Of a stretch of DNA of 64,000 bases, positions 12,410-26,500 are shown piece after piece (the first letter of the stretch is position 1; each line of letters opens with the position of its first letter). This stretch comes from Callaeas wilsoni (lineage: Eukaryota > Chordata > Aves > Passeriformes > Callaeidae), in the NCBI GenBank assembly GCA_013398955.1, contig VWPU01014915.1, positions 434,001-498,000 on the forward strand, written 5' to 3'. The notes under the pieces are model-generated. The model was not told the origin of the DNA and searched no databases. It saw only the letters and a program-made list of their open reading frames with translations. A program made the position numbers and the translations under genes.

Positions 12410-13140
12410 GAGAAAAAAAATCTTAGTTTAACATTGGAAGAACATTGAGTTGGAGGAACAGAGGACAAGGACATCCATCTATTATTTTGATCCAAATTAA
12501 TATTAATTTTCTTCATTTTACAATCTCTTTCTAAAAGTCTAGCCACTTCTAGGATATAAAGAAAAGTTAATTTTGTCAGGAGCAAAGGAAGCTGTCTTAT
12601 TTTTCTTATGTCCTGCCTTGCCACACACTCAGAAACTTGACAACAGATGACAAAGTCAGTGATGCAGAAATGCTCAGTTCAGTTTGTTGGAGGATAGAAA
12701 TATTCATGAGGATAATCCAGACTTGTTTTAATTTTGGAGTAACATTCCATTATTGCCCACGGCCATTTTGCACATTTTTATGGAAATGAAATGTTTATTA
12801 TTTTAATTACACTAATACCACTATAGAATGAAATTCCACACCTCAAATATTTCCTCTTTCTTCTTCTTGGATCCTTTCTTACATATTGCTAGCACATATG
12901 ATGACCTTAAGGGCCATAGAAAAATAAAGCAATCCTATCAGGACTGAACCCCAATTTACTGAATCAGATTCACACAGTACAAACCAGTTTTTTGCACAGA
13001 GGTTACATCAGTGGAACCTATCCTAAGGAGTGAGGGGACACCCAGCTCCTTCTGAGAACTATGTAACTACTTTAAATTATGGTTTTGGTGATAAAAGTCA
13101 GGGATGAAACCCATTGGATTGTTCTTCCACTACATATCAA

Positions 13141-13193
13141 ACATTCCTGATTCTTCAACTGATAGCTTAAGATAGCTCACATTCCTGATTCTT
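13141..13193. repeat. Direct duplication of ACATTCCTGATTCTT, 38-bp period
   Basis: The same 15-mer occurs at 13141-13155 and 13179-13193. The intervening sequence contains a partly similar CTGATAGCTTAAG / CTTAAGCTGA segment. It is a small local duplication. Confidence 0.8.
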
Positions 13194-14457
13194 AAGCTGA
13201 GAAACTGGAGTGCAAAGAGAGCATCCCACTGTCTCTGTCTTTGGGGTATTTTTAAATACTAAAAGCCCTTTGTATTTTGGAAGTGGAAGTTTTATCTATT
13301 ACAACTTTGTACCTATCAAGGTGCTATTGTGTGAAATTTTAGGGCAGGCAGGTAATACGTATTCCACTTGTCTGGTACTTGCATCTCTGTGGCATGAAAG
13401 ACATCTACATAAGTCGTCAACAGTTTGAAAATAGCTAGACATAGATGTTGACGTGTGCATACAATATGAATGTTAAAATCACAACAATAGTATTTCAAAG
13501 AGCAGCAATAGTGAAGGGTCATCTTAACATTTTTAGTTGCTGTCCTTGAATTGTATTTTCGTACTGTGCTCTCACCAGAGTCCTTTCCAATTGATTGCTT
13601 TCACCCTGCCCCAAACACAGCATTCCGTAAGATGTACCACTGAGAAATGAAATGGCAATATAAACCCTAATATGCTCACTCTTGGATAGAGTAGTGCTCT
13701 GGGTATACAAACATGTCTTTCTAGCACAAATTTGAGGTTAATTAAATATCAGTTGTGTTGTAAAACATTCAAGATCATTCTGCCTTTAAGTGTTATCAAG
13801 ACTTTTTAAAGCTCTCAAAGTGGCACTAAACAGAGGAACGTACATGTTTAAGTACTGATCTCTTTTTCTTGACTGAGGTCTCCAGGTTATTTAAATTTTA
13901 GAGAGAAGGTATTCCTTTTTGGAACACGATTTACAGCTGTCCAGCTTTAATTGGCAAATTCTACTGAGATAAAAGTAGTAGAGTGGTGAACAAGCACCAG
14001 AAGAGAAGTAGTAATTGCCAGAGCCTTGAAAAATGTTGAAAACAGTTGATTATTAGGAGTTCTTAAAAAACTTGTAGATCTTCACACATGCTGTGAAAGG
14101 AAGCATTTTTCTAAGACTCCAATGAATCTTTTGCAGAGCATATGGAATGAAGCTTATAACTCGATAGTAATGCACACACATCAATTCTTTAGCATGATTA
14201 TTTACATGGAAGATTAATAATTATGGATAAATGTATAGCTTTAATATCGCCCTTCACTTGTGATTTGTTTAATAAAAATACAAATCATTGTGAGTCTAAC
14301 AAAACAAATATTTAACACTAACTTTAAGGGGTATTTTTCCATAATGATATTACTAGTGGGAATAAAGCCTGAGAGAATTTGTGCACATGATATGGCCTAT
14401 CAGGGGTTTGAAAGTGCTTAAGACTGTTAAAAAATTTTTAATATATGCCTATATGTT

Positions 14458-14480
14458 AAAACAAAACAAAACAAAACAAA
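14458..14480. repeat. (AAAAC)n simple repeat
   Basis: Four to five uninterrupted AAAAC units. Confidence 0.9.
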
Positions 14481-16570
14481 GGTGGATTCAATTGTTGAGA
14501 AAAATTACAATTCCTCTCTGGTTATTTTTAGAAGTTTTTAGTAGGAGGACTTTTACAAACGTATCTTATATAACAGTGCTTGTCCATATCAAAATATTGA
14601 TTTTAAAATAGAATTCAGATTACTACAAAGGTTTTGTATTACAATTACATACACTTTAATGCCCTGTCCACTCATCTCTTTTTATTTATTTAGCAAATAA
14701 AGATCCTGGATACCATTTTCCATCAAAAGTTACAGTGTTTGTGAGACCAGAAAGGCAGTCTTCTAAAACAACTATAAATCATCAGTTTAATCTTGTAGAA
14801 CAATTAATAGTTTACTGGATATTACTGTGATAGAAGCAATACAATTCAATAGCACTTCCTTAATTGCTTTGCATCTTTTGCATTTTGAATTATACTGAGA
14901 TTCTAAAACAGTAGAATTGTCTTCTGTACAAGAGTAACATTCTATTGCATATCATTCTAATCAGTGCTGTTTCCTTCTTTAACATCCTACTTCTTAGTAG
15001 GCTAAAACACTGTTCAGATTTGATGGTTCTTATAATAACTTTGTTTTATGATGTTTATCAGAGCTCCAAATAATAAAGAAAATCAATCTCCAGTGCTGGA
15101 CTGAGATATTGTAAAAATTTAATAACTTTCCTTTAGTTTTCTGTTTAAACAAAAAGGAGTCAAAAAAGCCCTTGCTTCCTCAAAATCCTGAAAAAATACA
15201 AAATTGGGATATGTTCATTTCACTACTTCCACACTTTAAGGAAGGACCATAAGTGAAAAAGTGTAAAGTACTTTATTAATTTTTTGTAGTGTTTATGTGT
15301 CAAACATACCATGATATATTAATTTGAAGAAAATGACCTGTTTCATATATCTATATTTCATAGTACGTGGTATGTCATCACAACATGGTTACTTTGTATG
15401 TCGTGGGCAGGTTGAAGCCACAGATGGATAGAACATTTGAGTCACACATCGCAAAATTATACATTTGAATTTCTCTCCAATAAGAAGGCGGTTCTATTTA
15501 GCACCAGTATAAACTTCACACCACACCAAACAGGCATTTATCACATTATCACATTTATCACATACAGTAAAATGGAATAAACTCAGGTGAAGGGAACTAC
15601 TTGCATGGATGAAGGTTTTTCTCAAGATGTAGTGCTAGAGACCTAATTTGCTCCATCGTGGCCAGTATGAGTCCATGGCCAATGCTAAATGCATTCAGTG
15701 TTCTACGGCTGGAATTGCTGTCCCCTCAGAACCTCCCCATTGACGTCACTGATACACTAGACACCTGTAGGCACAAAAGGAAGGGTAAAGCTCTTCCGTG
15801 GACAACTAAAAATATTACTCTGCTCTCATGTTACAGTAGCTATGTTACTTCGCAGTGTCCAAACATCCTCAAGAAGTTGCCATTTTGCCTTCCAATAAAC
15901 AAATGAGCTTATTATTTTTGACTCATTCTCATTGTAAAATTCATTTCTGGCCTTTAGGTCACTAATTCTGAAGTCAATATGGACAGAGACAAGCGTTGCA
16001 ACTGCTTTACAGCTGAAGAAACTGAGCTTAAAGCTCAGCTTAAGGTGAACAGCCTGAATTGCAGAGATACTGCTATTTGGATGTTCCATTAACTAAAACC
16101 AATGGAAAATTTAAATTTAAGCAACTTCTAAAAGCCTGTGAGTTGCCTAAGGCTACAGAAACCATCACTGTTTGAGGTGGGTTTAGAGTATCTTTCCTCA
16201 CAGAAAGATAAAACCTCTCTACATATGAATAATCTATGGCTCGTGTTCAGTATTTCTATTGGGAAATCTTATAGCACTGAACAAAGGGTGTGTGCAATTC
16301 CTCACATTTTATAAACGACAGAACATAAAATCAAGAAAAGGCCAGTCATATGTCTTAGTTTACATACTGTCAAGGGAAATAGTAAAGTGATGATATTCAG
16401 CAAGTTTATGCAGTGGCTATCTTCATAATATGAATTTCCTTCCTTCCTCATAGGGTTTGGAATGAGTTAAAAATTATATGAAATCTTTATTAAATGTTTC
16501 CTTGTTAATCTATCATGTTACTTTAAACATTTCCCTAATGCAGTCATATCCTATTAGTAACCAGCCACCC

Positions 16571-16630
16571 TCATTAATTCAATAGAAAAAGTGTTTTATC
16601 GTATTGACAGTATTTTTATTGAATTAGTGG
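16571..16630. repeat. Imperfect inverted repeat (about 18-bp stem)
   Basis: TAATTCAATA at 16575-16584 is perfectly complementary to TATTGAATTA at 16617-16626. Pairing extends outward and inward with G-U wobbles and one mismatch. The loop is about 20 nt. It could fold as RNA, but AT-rich stems of this size arise easily by chance. Confidence 0.5.
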
Positions 16631-19600
16631 AGATGATTAATGGTAGTGTAATTCAATGGAAGCAGCTACTCAAGTGTTAGTCAGACATCCTAGACTTATA
16701 AAGAAACTTACTGTTAAAAATCATATTTGTCATTGACAATAAAACAGCTCAAATGTTGACAATTCTTGTAGTTGTTCATAGTCGAGACATGGTACTTGTT
16801 ATCTTTATTTATTGCAACGCATTTCATTATATACACAGGAGAAAAGTGCAACAAAACAAAGAAGTTCAGCCATTAAAATGCTCTCTTTTGTCCCTGAGAA
16901 TTTTTAAAGATTTTTGGTGTCCACTCCAGGATAGAGGCCATATCTTGGATAAGACCAGTGGAGCAATGAAGCAGCTTTATTCAGCTACATAATTGTTTGT
17001 TCCATTTTCAAGGGAGGTGTAATAAAAAGCTTGTAGACACATATTTGTTTAGCAGTTATGTTTGGGGACATTGAGAATTTTCCCTTGTATTAATCATTAG
17101 CTAAGCCACTCAAGCATAGGTATTTTTTTGTATCAAGGAATAGGCTCTTCAGCTGAAATCTGTGATTTTTTTTCCTCAAGCATGTAACACATGTGTCAGC
17201 AAATACAGTAATAATTTTTCCCACGGTTATTATAGAGAATATAAAAATTTCATGAGCAGAAATTAATTACAGCTCATTTGAATCCTGACAATATATACTT
17301 AATTAAATCTTGCTCCCATTTCACCTCCCCAAAAAAGACTAGATACAAAATCAAAAATCAGCTTGATGCTAATGTTAGGCTTTAATATAAATTATACATT
17401 TGAAACCAATTAGAAATAAGCAAAGACAGTGAGTTAAAAATAAAACACAAAACCAAAATGAAATAGAAAAAGAAAAGCGAACAGCCAATGTAGGTAAGAA
17501 ACAACCACTGTCCTTTTCATTTTTCTTTGTTACTCTCAATTTCTTTGCTGTCATAAAAGGGACTGTTTATGCCTTATTTGATTCTCAGCTTCCAGTGGCT
17601 TTAATAAAATGACACTGATGAGTGTGGCATCAAACCTTGCTTATTTTTGTACCAGGGTGACTAGAAAGCAGAGCTTCCCTCAAATGTACTATGTTTTCAA
17701 TGGAAAATTTTACATATGTGCCCATATTTTACATCTTTATTTTGGCAACACATTTCCCTCCCACCTTTTTAGTATCTTCAGTGGCATAAGAGCACTCAAT
17801 ATTTTCTTCAAAAACCAGCAGACATAAATTTGATTACAAGAACAGTGAAAGTGAGCACTATGTCTAGAAAACACGTGGCACTTCCCTTTTGCCATTCCCA
17901 GTTACAATCCTGGATCTGTTCACTGCTGTCTGCTTTCCAGCTTTTTGACATGTCTAGGGAATTAGACTTGTCAGATTTGTCTGAATCAAGCCTGTACCAC
18001 ACTAGTCTCTTCCCCTGGGCCTTGTAGGTTTCTCTGAAAAGGATCTGTTCTCGCACTTTGTAAGCTGAGCAACCCACATTTTTAGTGAGATGCCTGGCTG
18101 GAAATCCCAACTGACATTATCAAAAGCAGATGACTCTTAAGTCTGTCTAGTGATGGGCAAGCTCATCTAGTTAGAATAGAACAGTATTAAAGTACAAGGC
18201 ACTTGGGGCTTCTCTAAAAGTAGCTGTGATCCCGAGGGCTTCTTTTTGCAGTGTACAGTCATTTAGACCCACACAAAGAGATACAAAAATATGATCTTTC
18301 TGATCTGATAGTTTTTGCAAACTCTAGATATGTGATACACACAATGTTGGAAGTGGACCCAAAACTTCCCTTCTTTCCCAGTTTCCCAAGCTCTGACTAC
18401 AGTGATACAGGCCAATTAACTAGTAACACTACTAAAAGGCACAAATTTTTCCCCATGTTGCATGTAACTTTATTCATCTTGCTCTCATTCAGGTGCTCAT
18501 GAACTGAAAGTCACTAATCGTAGTGGAGAGTGAGGGTAGAACTGGCTGTTGGCAATGGCTTACCAGAACATGACAAAGGGCCATTTCCTAATTCACTTGA
18601 GATTCCATCCTGCCGTTTCATCGGGGCAGTTATTCACAGATTTGTGGTAATAACCTGCATAAGTTTTGAAATCTAATTATGACTTTAAAAAACAGATCAG
18701 CAAAAGTTATCACATCTGGAACTAGAATCATTGAATCATAATTGCAGAGAAACCAGATAGCCTTTGCATAAGCAATGTAGAGTACAGCCAGTGGACACAT
18801 TTTATCTCCTTAAAAAAAACCCAGGAGCTTCATGCTGCATAGCAATTCATATTTCCAGACTTATACAGAGGAAAACCAAACTGATCAAAAATATTTCCTA
18901 AGCTAAACTGTTGAATATGAAAGAAAAAGAATTAAAAAAGGAGTGCTAGTATACATAAAAAGAAATTAGGATTGTAATTTTCTGATATTCCAGCATACAA
19001 AGAACTTTTAAATCAAGCAAATACGTAATTATATGCACAAGACTTCACATAGTGAGCTGAAAAGATCAGTATCTTATATTAATGGTTTTGGTAACCTAGA
19101 GATATGCTTTCTTGATACTGACCTGTGATTTTCATAGTTCATCCCAAATCAGATCAGTCTTTTCTGAAACACCAGATGGTATCAATTATGTAGTTACAAA
19201 ACTTTGAGACAACCTTTACAGTGTATTACTAACTTCCTCTTATGAAAATGTTCCATATTTTGGGATGTGTAATTTCAGTGCTTTAAGCAAGTTGGTTAAA
19301 AATTCTGTGAGCAGATAAGACTTAAAAATTTCAGAATAATATTAAATACTTCCTATGTTTGTTTGTTTCTTAATGGCACCAAATCTTCGGCAGAGATTTT
19401 TCCCTTTCAATTTTGACTTTTGAACTGTTCTGCACATTTATTATTGTGTAAACAAAAGGCTAGTCAAAGTGGAAGACAGTCTTACACTACTTGCTTCAAA
19501 AATTTGCACGTCTCTTTTTGAACCTGCATCATGCACCACAGATAAGTATGAGACACAATGAAGCACAGTATTCTACTGCTGTATGCCTTTGTTGGTAGAT

Positions 19601-20029
19601 CTGTCTTGGGACTTCATTAGTATGTGACTCTTTTACAGTCAGTGAATGTACATCTCAGATTGTCATAACTCTCTGAAAAAGTAGGTAAGAGCTGAATATT
19701 GTTCTTTCTTTTCTCATACTTGTTGATGAGAACAGTGATAAATGCAAATTGGTCCTTGCTGATCCCCAGTCAATAGGATTAAAAAAAATTCTAAAAATAT
19801 CTTCCTATGAGATGCATACACTTAAGGTAACTAATATGATGTGACTTACACCCACGCAGTGACAATTTTCATAGTTCTTACTAGACAAAACTGCATGGAC
19901 AAGAAGCATAAGATAATATACCATTAGGAGAAATTACCATACGTACTCATGACTAGAATAAGTTACCCCTTCCTAGTTCCTCCCCCAAATTTAAAAAATG
20001 AGAGAAACACAAATCATGAACTTGAAGAA

Positions 20030-20570
20030 TAGAATCATAAACTAACAGAGTAAGAATTATACACTAACAGAGTGATTGAGGTCAGAAGACACTTCCGGAG
20101 GTCTCAAATCCAGCCTTTGCTCGCCTCTGCCCCCAAACTCAAAGAAAGGACAACTTAGATGACACGGTCAGACTTTTCCCAGTCATTTGAGTGTGTCTAA
20201 GAATGCAGAATCTCTGTGTGGCTGTTCCCATGTTTGGGCCCTTGATAGTGATCTTTTTTTTCTTAATATTTACAGAATTTCCTTTTTTTGCAAGTGGTGA
20301 CCATGGCTTTTTTTATCCTTTCTCTATGCATATGTAAGACGTCTCATCACCTCTATAGCCTTCCTTTAAGTGACTGTGGAGAAGACTATGTCCACCTTCA
20401 GTCTTTTACTCTTCAGGTTTACCTAAATAAGTGGACTTCAGCTTCCGTGCTGTGCGTTCCATCCCCCGACCACCTTGGTGGTATGTGGGGCACTCACTTC
20501 AGTAAGTCCAGTCTCTCTTGCATTGGAGAGCCCAAAACTAGACTACAAATATGGCTATCAAAGTACCTAT
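20030..20570 (-). mobile_element. Old, highly diverged CR1 LINE 3' region
   Basis: The left part (GATTGAGGTCAGAAGACACTT near 20074) is the reverse complement of a CR1 3' end of the older 'GGTTGGAAGACACCTCTGG' type. Further matches are the TTTTCCCAGTCATTTGAGTG segment near 20175, ACAGAATTTCC near 20273, and the run CACCTTGGTGG ... CTCTCTTGCATTGGAGAGCCC (about 20470-20533), which mirrors the CR1 block normally reading ATCTTGGTGGCC ... TGTACTGGGGAGCCC. Divergence is much higher than in the other CR1 copies here, so this is an old insertion. Its 3' edge lies among two copies of ACTAACAGAGT near 20041-20072. Confidence 0.72.
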
Positions 20571-23500
20571 TTCAGAAAAAAATTGTTCTGATTCTGAAGA
20601 TTTTCCTTCAGTAACTGAATCCAGTCCTTTTGATATTGTTAGTTATGTACTGTTACCACCAAAAGCTTTCTATTTTGTCTGTAAAGAATCTTAGCCTTTG
20701 TCCATCCACATTAGTCTAGACTGCGGACTCAACTGTCACACAGGTCTTCACAGATACACTTCAAGGATGATCTCAAAATTATAAATATTTAAAGACATGC
20801 TTAGTCTATGCCAGAAACTGGATTGGAAAAAGAGTCCTGTTACCATTACCATATCCTTTCACATTTTTTTCTTGAAAGCCCACCTATAGAAAACCGGTTA
20901 TTCCCAAAATGAACCTCATATTACTCAATCACTTGAATGTATCAGTGCTGGACCTATCTATGGTTAATAGTCCTAAATGTAGTCTTTGTAGTTAGATGTT
21001 TTATTTGCTTTCTATTCAGTTCCTTTATTTGATAATTTTTAAATATTGGTCTTAAAAGCTAACTATGACAGGGAGGTGAGGACAAAAACCCCACATCAAT
21101 AAACTCTAATTTCAGACTCCTTTCCACAATAAACAGTAGTCTCCTTACACTCCACTGATTTAACAGCCCTTACTCAGAGAACTGAGATTTCAGTCTGTGT
21201 GATTTATAACTGGAAAGCAGAAACTATAACATTCACCTGCTGTTCATACCCACAAATGAAATGATACAAGGCAGTTTCATCACTCAACATAATAATTGGC
21301 ATGAACCAGCTCTGGTACGCAGTGTTCAGACCCCTGAGGTCCACTAACAAGTTGCAGTAACTCTATGCAGGTGTAGAGGAGAAAAAGCAAAAAACAGCAC
21401 AACATTTTTCATATCACAGTTGTTTTGATTAATTCATGTGAGGGGAGTAGAGAAGTCTGCATGGGGTTTTGTCTTGATCTTACAGATGTTACTGTAAAGT
21501 GAAGCCGACCCTGCTGATATCAAGGTCTCAAACTAGCCTGCAAATGATACTAGAGAAGAAAGAACTAGCGAGAAGAAACAAGCTTTACAAAAGAGAAGGG
21601 TCAAAATTACTGTAAGTAATCTCAGAGTGATCTACTCCTCTGGAGTGTAAATTGCAGCAGTGAAATTTGGTATTTCACCATACAAAAATCCAGGCTTCTT
21701 TTTTTGTTTTTAACCTACAAACATTTTAAAATAATCCAAATTAAGACATTGCCAGTTCAGTGGAACACTTCAGCATGTATATGACTTGAAACAGCACTGA
21801 AGTACATTCATACCACTTTTATTATTCCCTGTACAAAAAAAAACCCCAAACACGAAGGAAAGAAAACCTGAGGATTGTGGCTCTTGTCACTCAAAATGTT
21901 GAAAATTCTCATTAAATTTCACTGACTGTGCTGCATTTCTGTGACTTATTTTTCCTTGATAGGGCTTGTGACTAAGAATGCCATAAAATAGTGCATGCAG
22001 AAAATAAGGTGCAGAAAAATAAATACTTAGCGCTTTCTGAGATTTTCTTTTTCTCCCAGTGCTACTGAAAAATATGGAATTAAAATAATCAGATTTCAAA
22101 AAATGCTGAAATAGGAAAGAGTGGAGACTTTTCTGAATAATGAGATCCCTGGGTGGACAGTTTAAAAAAAATAAGGAAAATGTAATGGTACAGGCAAAGA
22201 AATGTCCATATTCGCTCTCTTAAGATGGATGGGAGATGATGTGATACAACTTGATTCCTCATTACCATCAGCACAGCTCTGAAGTACACAGTTGTTTCTA
22301 GGCAGGTGGGAATTTTTATGGAGTTATCTGTGACTACTCACACATTTAATATGTGAGTAATCTGCTGGCTTGAAAACTGATGGCAGTAGATGTGCATTTC
22401 TCGCAGTCATGTAGTATGCAAACTTCAGTTAACATACTGCCTCCTCTCAAAGTTCTACAAGAGGAAACTTTTGCCATTGGTCTTCAATTCTATCAGATGG
22501 GAAGGAAACAATTTTCTGCTCAAAGATTTCTGTCATGAAAGGTAAAATACAAAGACTTCTTGCATATCAAATAACCAATTCTAAATATAGTGTAATTTGT
22601 AAATGGTTATAATAAAAATGCAAGCAGAAAATATAGATGTTGCAGTGATTCATGTAAAAGTAAATGATCACACTTTGGGAATAAAACACCAATAATATTA
22701 AATGGTGACTTTCTAAGGAAACCTCTTCTAGATCACAGTGCTTTTTAGTTCATTTATGGCATAGTGATAGGAGGAACAGGCAAACAGGTAAACTCATAGA
22801 TGAAGAGCAAATTAAGCTGGGCCAGTACAGTGTTATGAAATGAATCTGTTATGTGTAAAAGTATATGCATTCTTGTAAGTTTATGGAATGATCTCTGTTA
22901 AAAATGTCAACATTTATGTAAATTTATGGCATCTTTACTTATGCCTAGATATTTCTTTTGCTAAATGCAGGAAACTGCTGTCATTTCTAATATCACTCTG
23001 TAGTAAGACTGGATAAATATTGACCTTTTTTAGTCAACTGGTATACCTAAGACAAACATGAGAGTAGACATAATGATGAAAAGACTTCTCTTCATTGGAA
23101 AGAAATGTTAGCAGCTGGTTTTGTTTTCTGTGTATCTAAATTTAGTCTTGCCTAGTGACTTGTTTTTACAAAGCAAAAAATTGTTCTTGACCTTTCAAAC
23201 AACTGTGACAAATGTGCTCTATAATCAGACGTGGGTCAGTGACACTATAACAGGAAAGTGACAGTCATTTACAAAGCTGCTTTTCTTTAACATTTAACAT
23301 ATTAGTTATTAAATAAAACTACTTAGTTTTAAAGTAGTTTTATTTGCTCGAACCCATACTTTTAAGGCAGATGAATAATTAGACCTAGCTGTCTCAGGTT
23401 GAGAGAGAAAAAAACACTAATAGCAATAACAAGGATTCATTTTTAAGCAAAAGTAGATATGTCTTAGGTGACAAAAAGATGTTCTTTTTTTGTCTTTGTC

Positions 23501-26500
23501 TTTCAATCTACGATACTATATTGTGTCCTAGATATCTATTTTAGAGCTCCTGAAAATAATCTGTTCTGCAGAAAGTTGGCATTTGCAATCTTTATCATGA
23601 TTCATAACCCAGCTTGATGATACTCATAATGCTGAATGTTGTTTCTACACAGATTACTCTAACTCCACTTACACTGGGACCCTATCACCTTAAACTCTGC
23701 TAGGCTCTAGCAAAGAACTGGATTGCTTACTCCCTGTCATCATCTAATGGTGCAGGTATCTAAAAGTACTAGATAGCATCTCGTCTGTTCAAAAGATTCT
23801 CATGATACCTAACTTAATTTGCTTTAATATACCCAGAGAGACCCTAATCTGTGATGATAGTAGCCCATCTCTCATCTGGAGCTTCAGTCTTTAGCCTGGG
23901 TAACTGTCAACATCCAGAGATGCACCTGAGCTGTCAGTGCTCATCTTCAGTATCAGAAAGTTTTGATGCCTATGGGTAACTACTGTTTATAGACTCCATA
24001 TTTAGTCAGATAAAATCCAAGCCTAACTTTGGGGGTTGGATGACCCTGGCAAGTGACACCATACCATTCCCGCAACTAGGGGAATTGAGGCATTCTGCTT
24101 AAGGATCACTTTTTCTTCTGCCAGGTTTTTAGATATCTCATCCAAATTCAAATTCTTAATTCCAATACTTTATGTCATAATGTACCTAAATTGATCATAA
24201 CAAATCTAGATCTCTCTTTATCTCAGGATGACAATAACTATTGTGTCCAGTGGATGGAGAGGGCTCTGAATTACTGGATTTCAGGAGGTTACTTCCAAAG
24301 CTGTTATAAAAAGGAACGTAAGAACAACAATTATGTTCTATGACCTCCAGAGAAAGTCTCATTGAATGAGCTTCCCTTGTGTACTACAGCAAAGTTGCTG
24401 TGTGATTCTTTGCATGAAGCTGAATTCTTGCTTTCTTTTCTTTTGTTCAGTGAAATTAGTCTTTTTCAATCCCACCCCTAAAAAGATATATTTACCACAA
24501 CACCTTCAGCAAAGACTGCAGAAACCATGAAGAACTGTTGGATTAAATCCCTGTTTTTCTCTGGTATAATTGCAATTACAGACTCTCAAAGTGGGGTCTG
24601 ACCAAGGATAAAACTTGTCTATATGTGTAGCAATCTAGGCAAGAGACAAGATCATGGTAAACAAAAGATGTTGCAGTTTTCATGTTCATATCCTGGTTAC
24701 CATTGGTTCAAGGTCACCTAGTTTAGGTACTATCTTCTGCTTTCATTCAGCCCTGGATAAATGTATGTTTTGGAAGCAGGACAATTCTCCAGTGTCTCCT
24801 GCCTAGGAAAAATAGAGATGACCCCTGAATCTCCAGAGCCACGCATTTACTGCTGAGTATCTACTGTTAAGAATTTTGGGTGTTGCTTGCCATCTCATCA
24901 TCCTCTGAAAAGCACTACAGCAGAACTGTCTTCTCCAGAATATTAGCCCTCTATCCCCAACATCCATTCTTCGCAACTTAAAAGAAGACAGGGTTTATTT
25001 TAAGTTGGGAGAACAAATACCAAAAAGCGTTAGGTTTTCCTTCCTGTTATATATATATTTTAATGGAATAAATTATATCTATCATTTATTTTACAGAGTG
25101 AGAAGATAAAGTAACCTTCTGTGTACAAAAGCACCAAGGCTTCACAATTCCACTTGCCAAGCACTTTTCAAGGGCTGAAAGGAAATCACAGATTTTCTCT
25201 TAGAAATGGTCTCAGCTGCTGACATAGTGCCTGTTCCCACTCCTAATAAAATCTCTGGAAGTTCTACAGACCTGGGTGAAAGGCAGGAATATACTGTAAT
25301 TGTATTCTAGCCATACGGCCTAGAATATGAAAATAGATGAGGAATTTTTAAAACTAATTTTTATTTTTCTTAATTTTTTTAATTTTATTGTCTAACCAAC
25401 TTTTTAACATGGAGATCAAGACTTTCAACACTAACAGCTAACATAGCTAATACATATCGGAAAACTGACATGTTTCCAATTTCCCCACAATTTTCACTTG
25501 CTGTGTTCCTAAAAGCATAGATTAAATGGCTTTAGTCCTGCTCTATGGTGCATTAGCCCACAGAGATCTTTCACTGTCCCTACAAAGGCTGAGAGTATAA
25601 AAGTAAAGTCGTTCCTGGTGTTGAGTCACTGTTTTCAGTAGAGTTGCTCTAAGAACACATTTGGCCCACCATCTCATAACTGCAGTTTGGGAAAACAGTC
25701 TCTATTGTTTCTAATATCACCATGGCTATTGAAAAGTAAATTTAAGATAGGGAACTGTGAATAGTAGTGGTTTCTTTTGGTTATTATCCCTGATAAATAC
25801 TGAGCTATTCTGAGGACATTTGCAAATCTATTTATTTATAATTTGATGATTAGGAGCAAATAGCATAACTATTAAAAAGCCTCCCCATTGCTAAATTATT
25901 CTTTACATTTTCATTGTTTATTTTTTATTGTAATTGTTTCTGTCACTTCTCTTTGTTCAGAAACACTCCCTCTTTATCACAGCTTTTAAAGGCACAAAAC
26001 AAACCAACCAGTCAAGCAAAAATAAATCCACAGCAAACTGTAAATTTCCTAATGGCAAGAGCATCTTTCACGTCTTTCATTTCGAACATAAGGCTTCTAC
26101 TTTAAAGGTGGGATACAGCTAGTCTTTAGACCCTGCTTGGTAGTCTTGGTTTCCCTATTTAGACAGTGAACTCAGCAGGAAAAATTAATTTCTGGACTAA
26201 AATGGATTCCATGGTTTTTCACTTGAAATAGATGACTTCCATGGGATTTATACAATTACTGGTGTTTCTGTGGCTCTTCTGAAGAAATTAAAATTCACTC
26301 TGTTTGCTAGGAACCTTAGTTACGTACCTGTTGGGAAACTGTGAAAGAAACAGGCTTTATTAGAATGCTTTTCTCACAATCTGTGCTTCAACCTCTTGTT
26401 GCACCTCATAAAGGTGATTGCTTTTCTTTTCCTTTAAAGGTTTTATGTTTGTAGGTTTGCTATGAATCTAAGGAGGCTTTGGCAGCACAACCAGTTACTT

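Larger units (their letters stand above)
12410..20029. other. Unique AT-rich DNA, no gene seen
   Basis: No gene or transposon is supported over this stretch. It contains a short duplication near 13141, an AAAAC run near 14458 and an imperfect hairpin at 16571-16630. Segments near 12660-12800 and 17220-17300 carry TAAT-rich words and could be conserved noncoding sequence, but nothing in this one sequence proves that. Confidence 0.5.

Noticed and set aside
18717..18745. AGAATCATTGAATCATAATT resembles the CR1 terminal octamers
   Set aside because: No CR1 body follows on either side, so octamer-like words alone are insufficient.
20288..20614. 108-codon plus-strand frame
   Set aside because: Mostly antisense to the diverged CR1 at 20.0-20.6 kb; no domain recognised.
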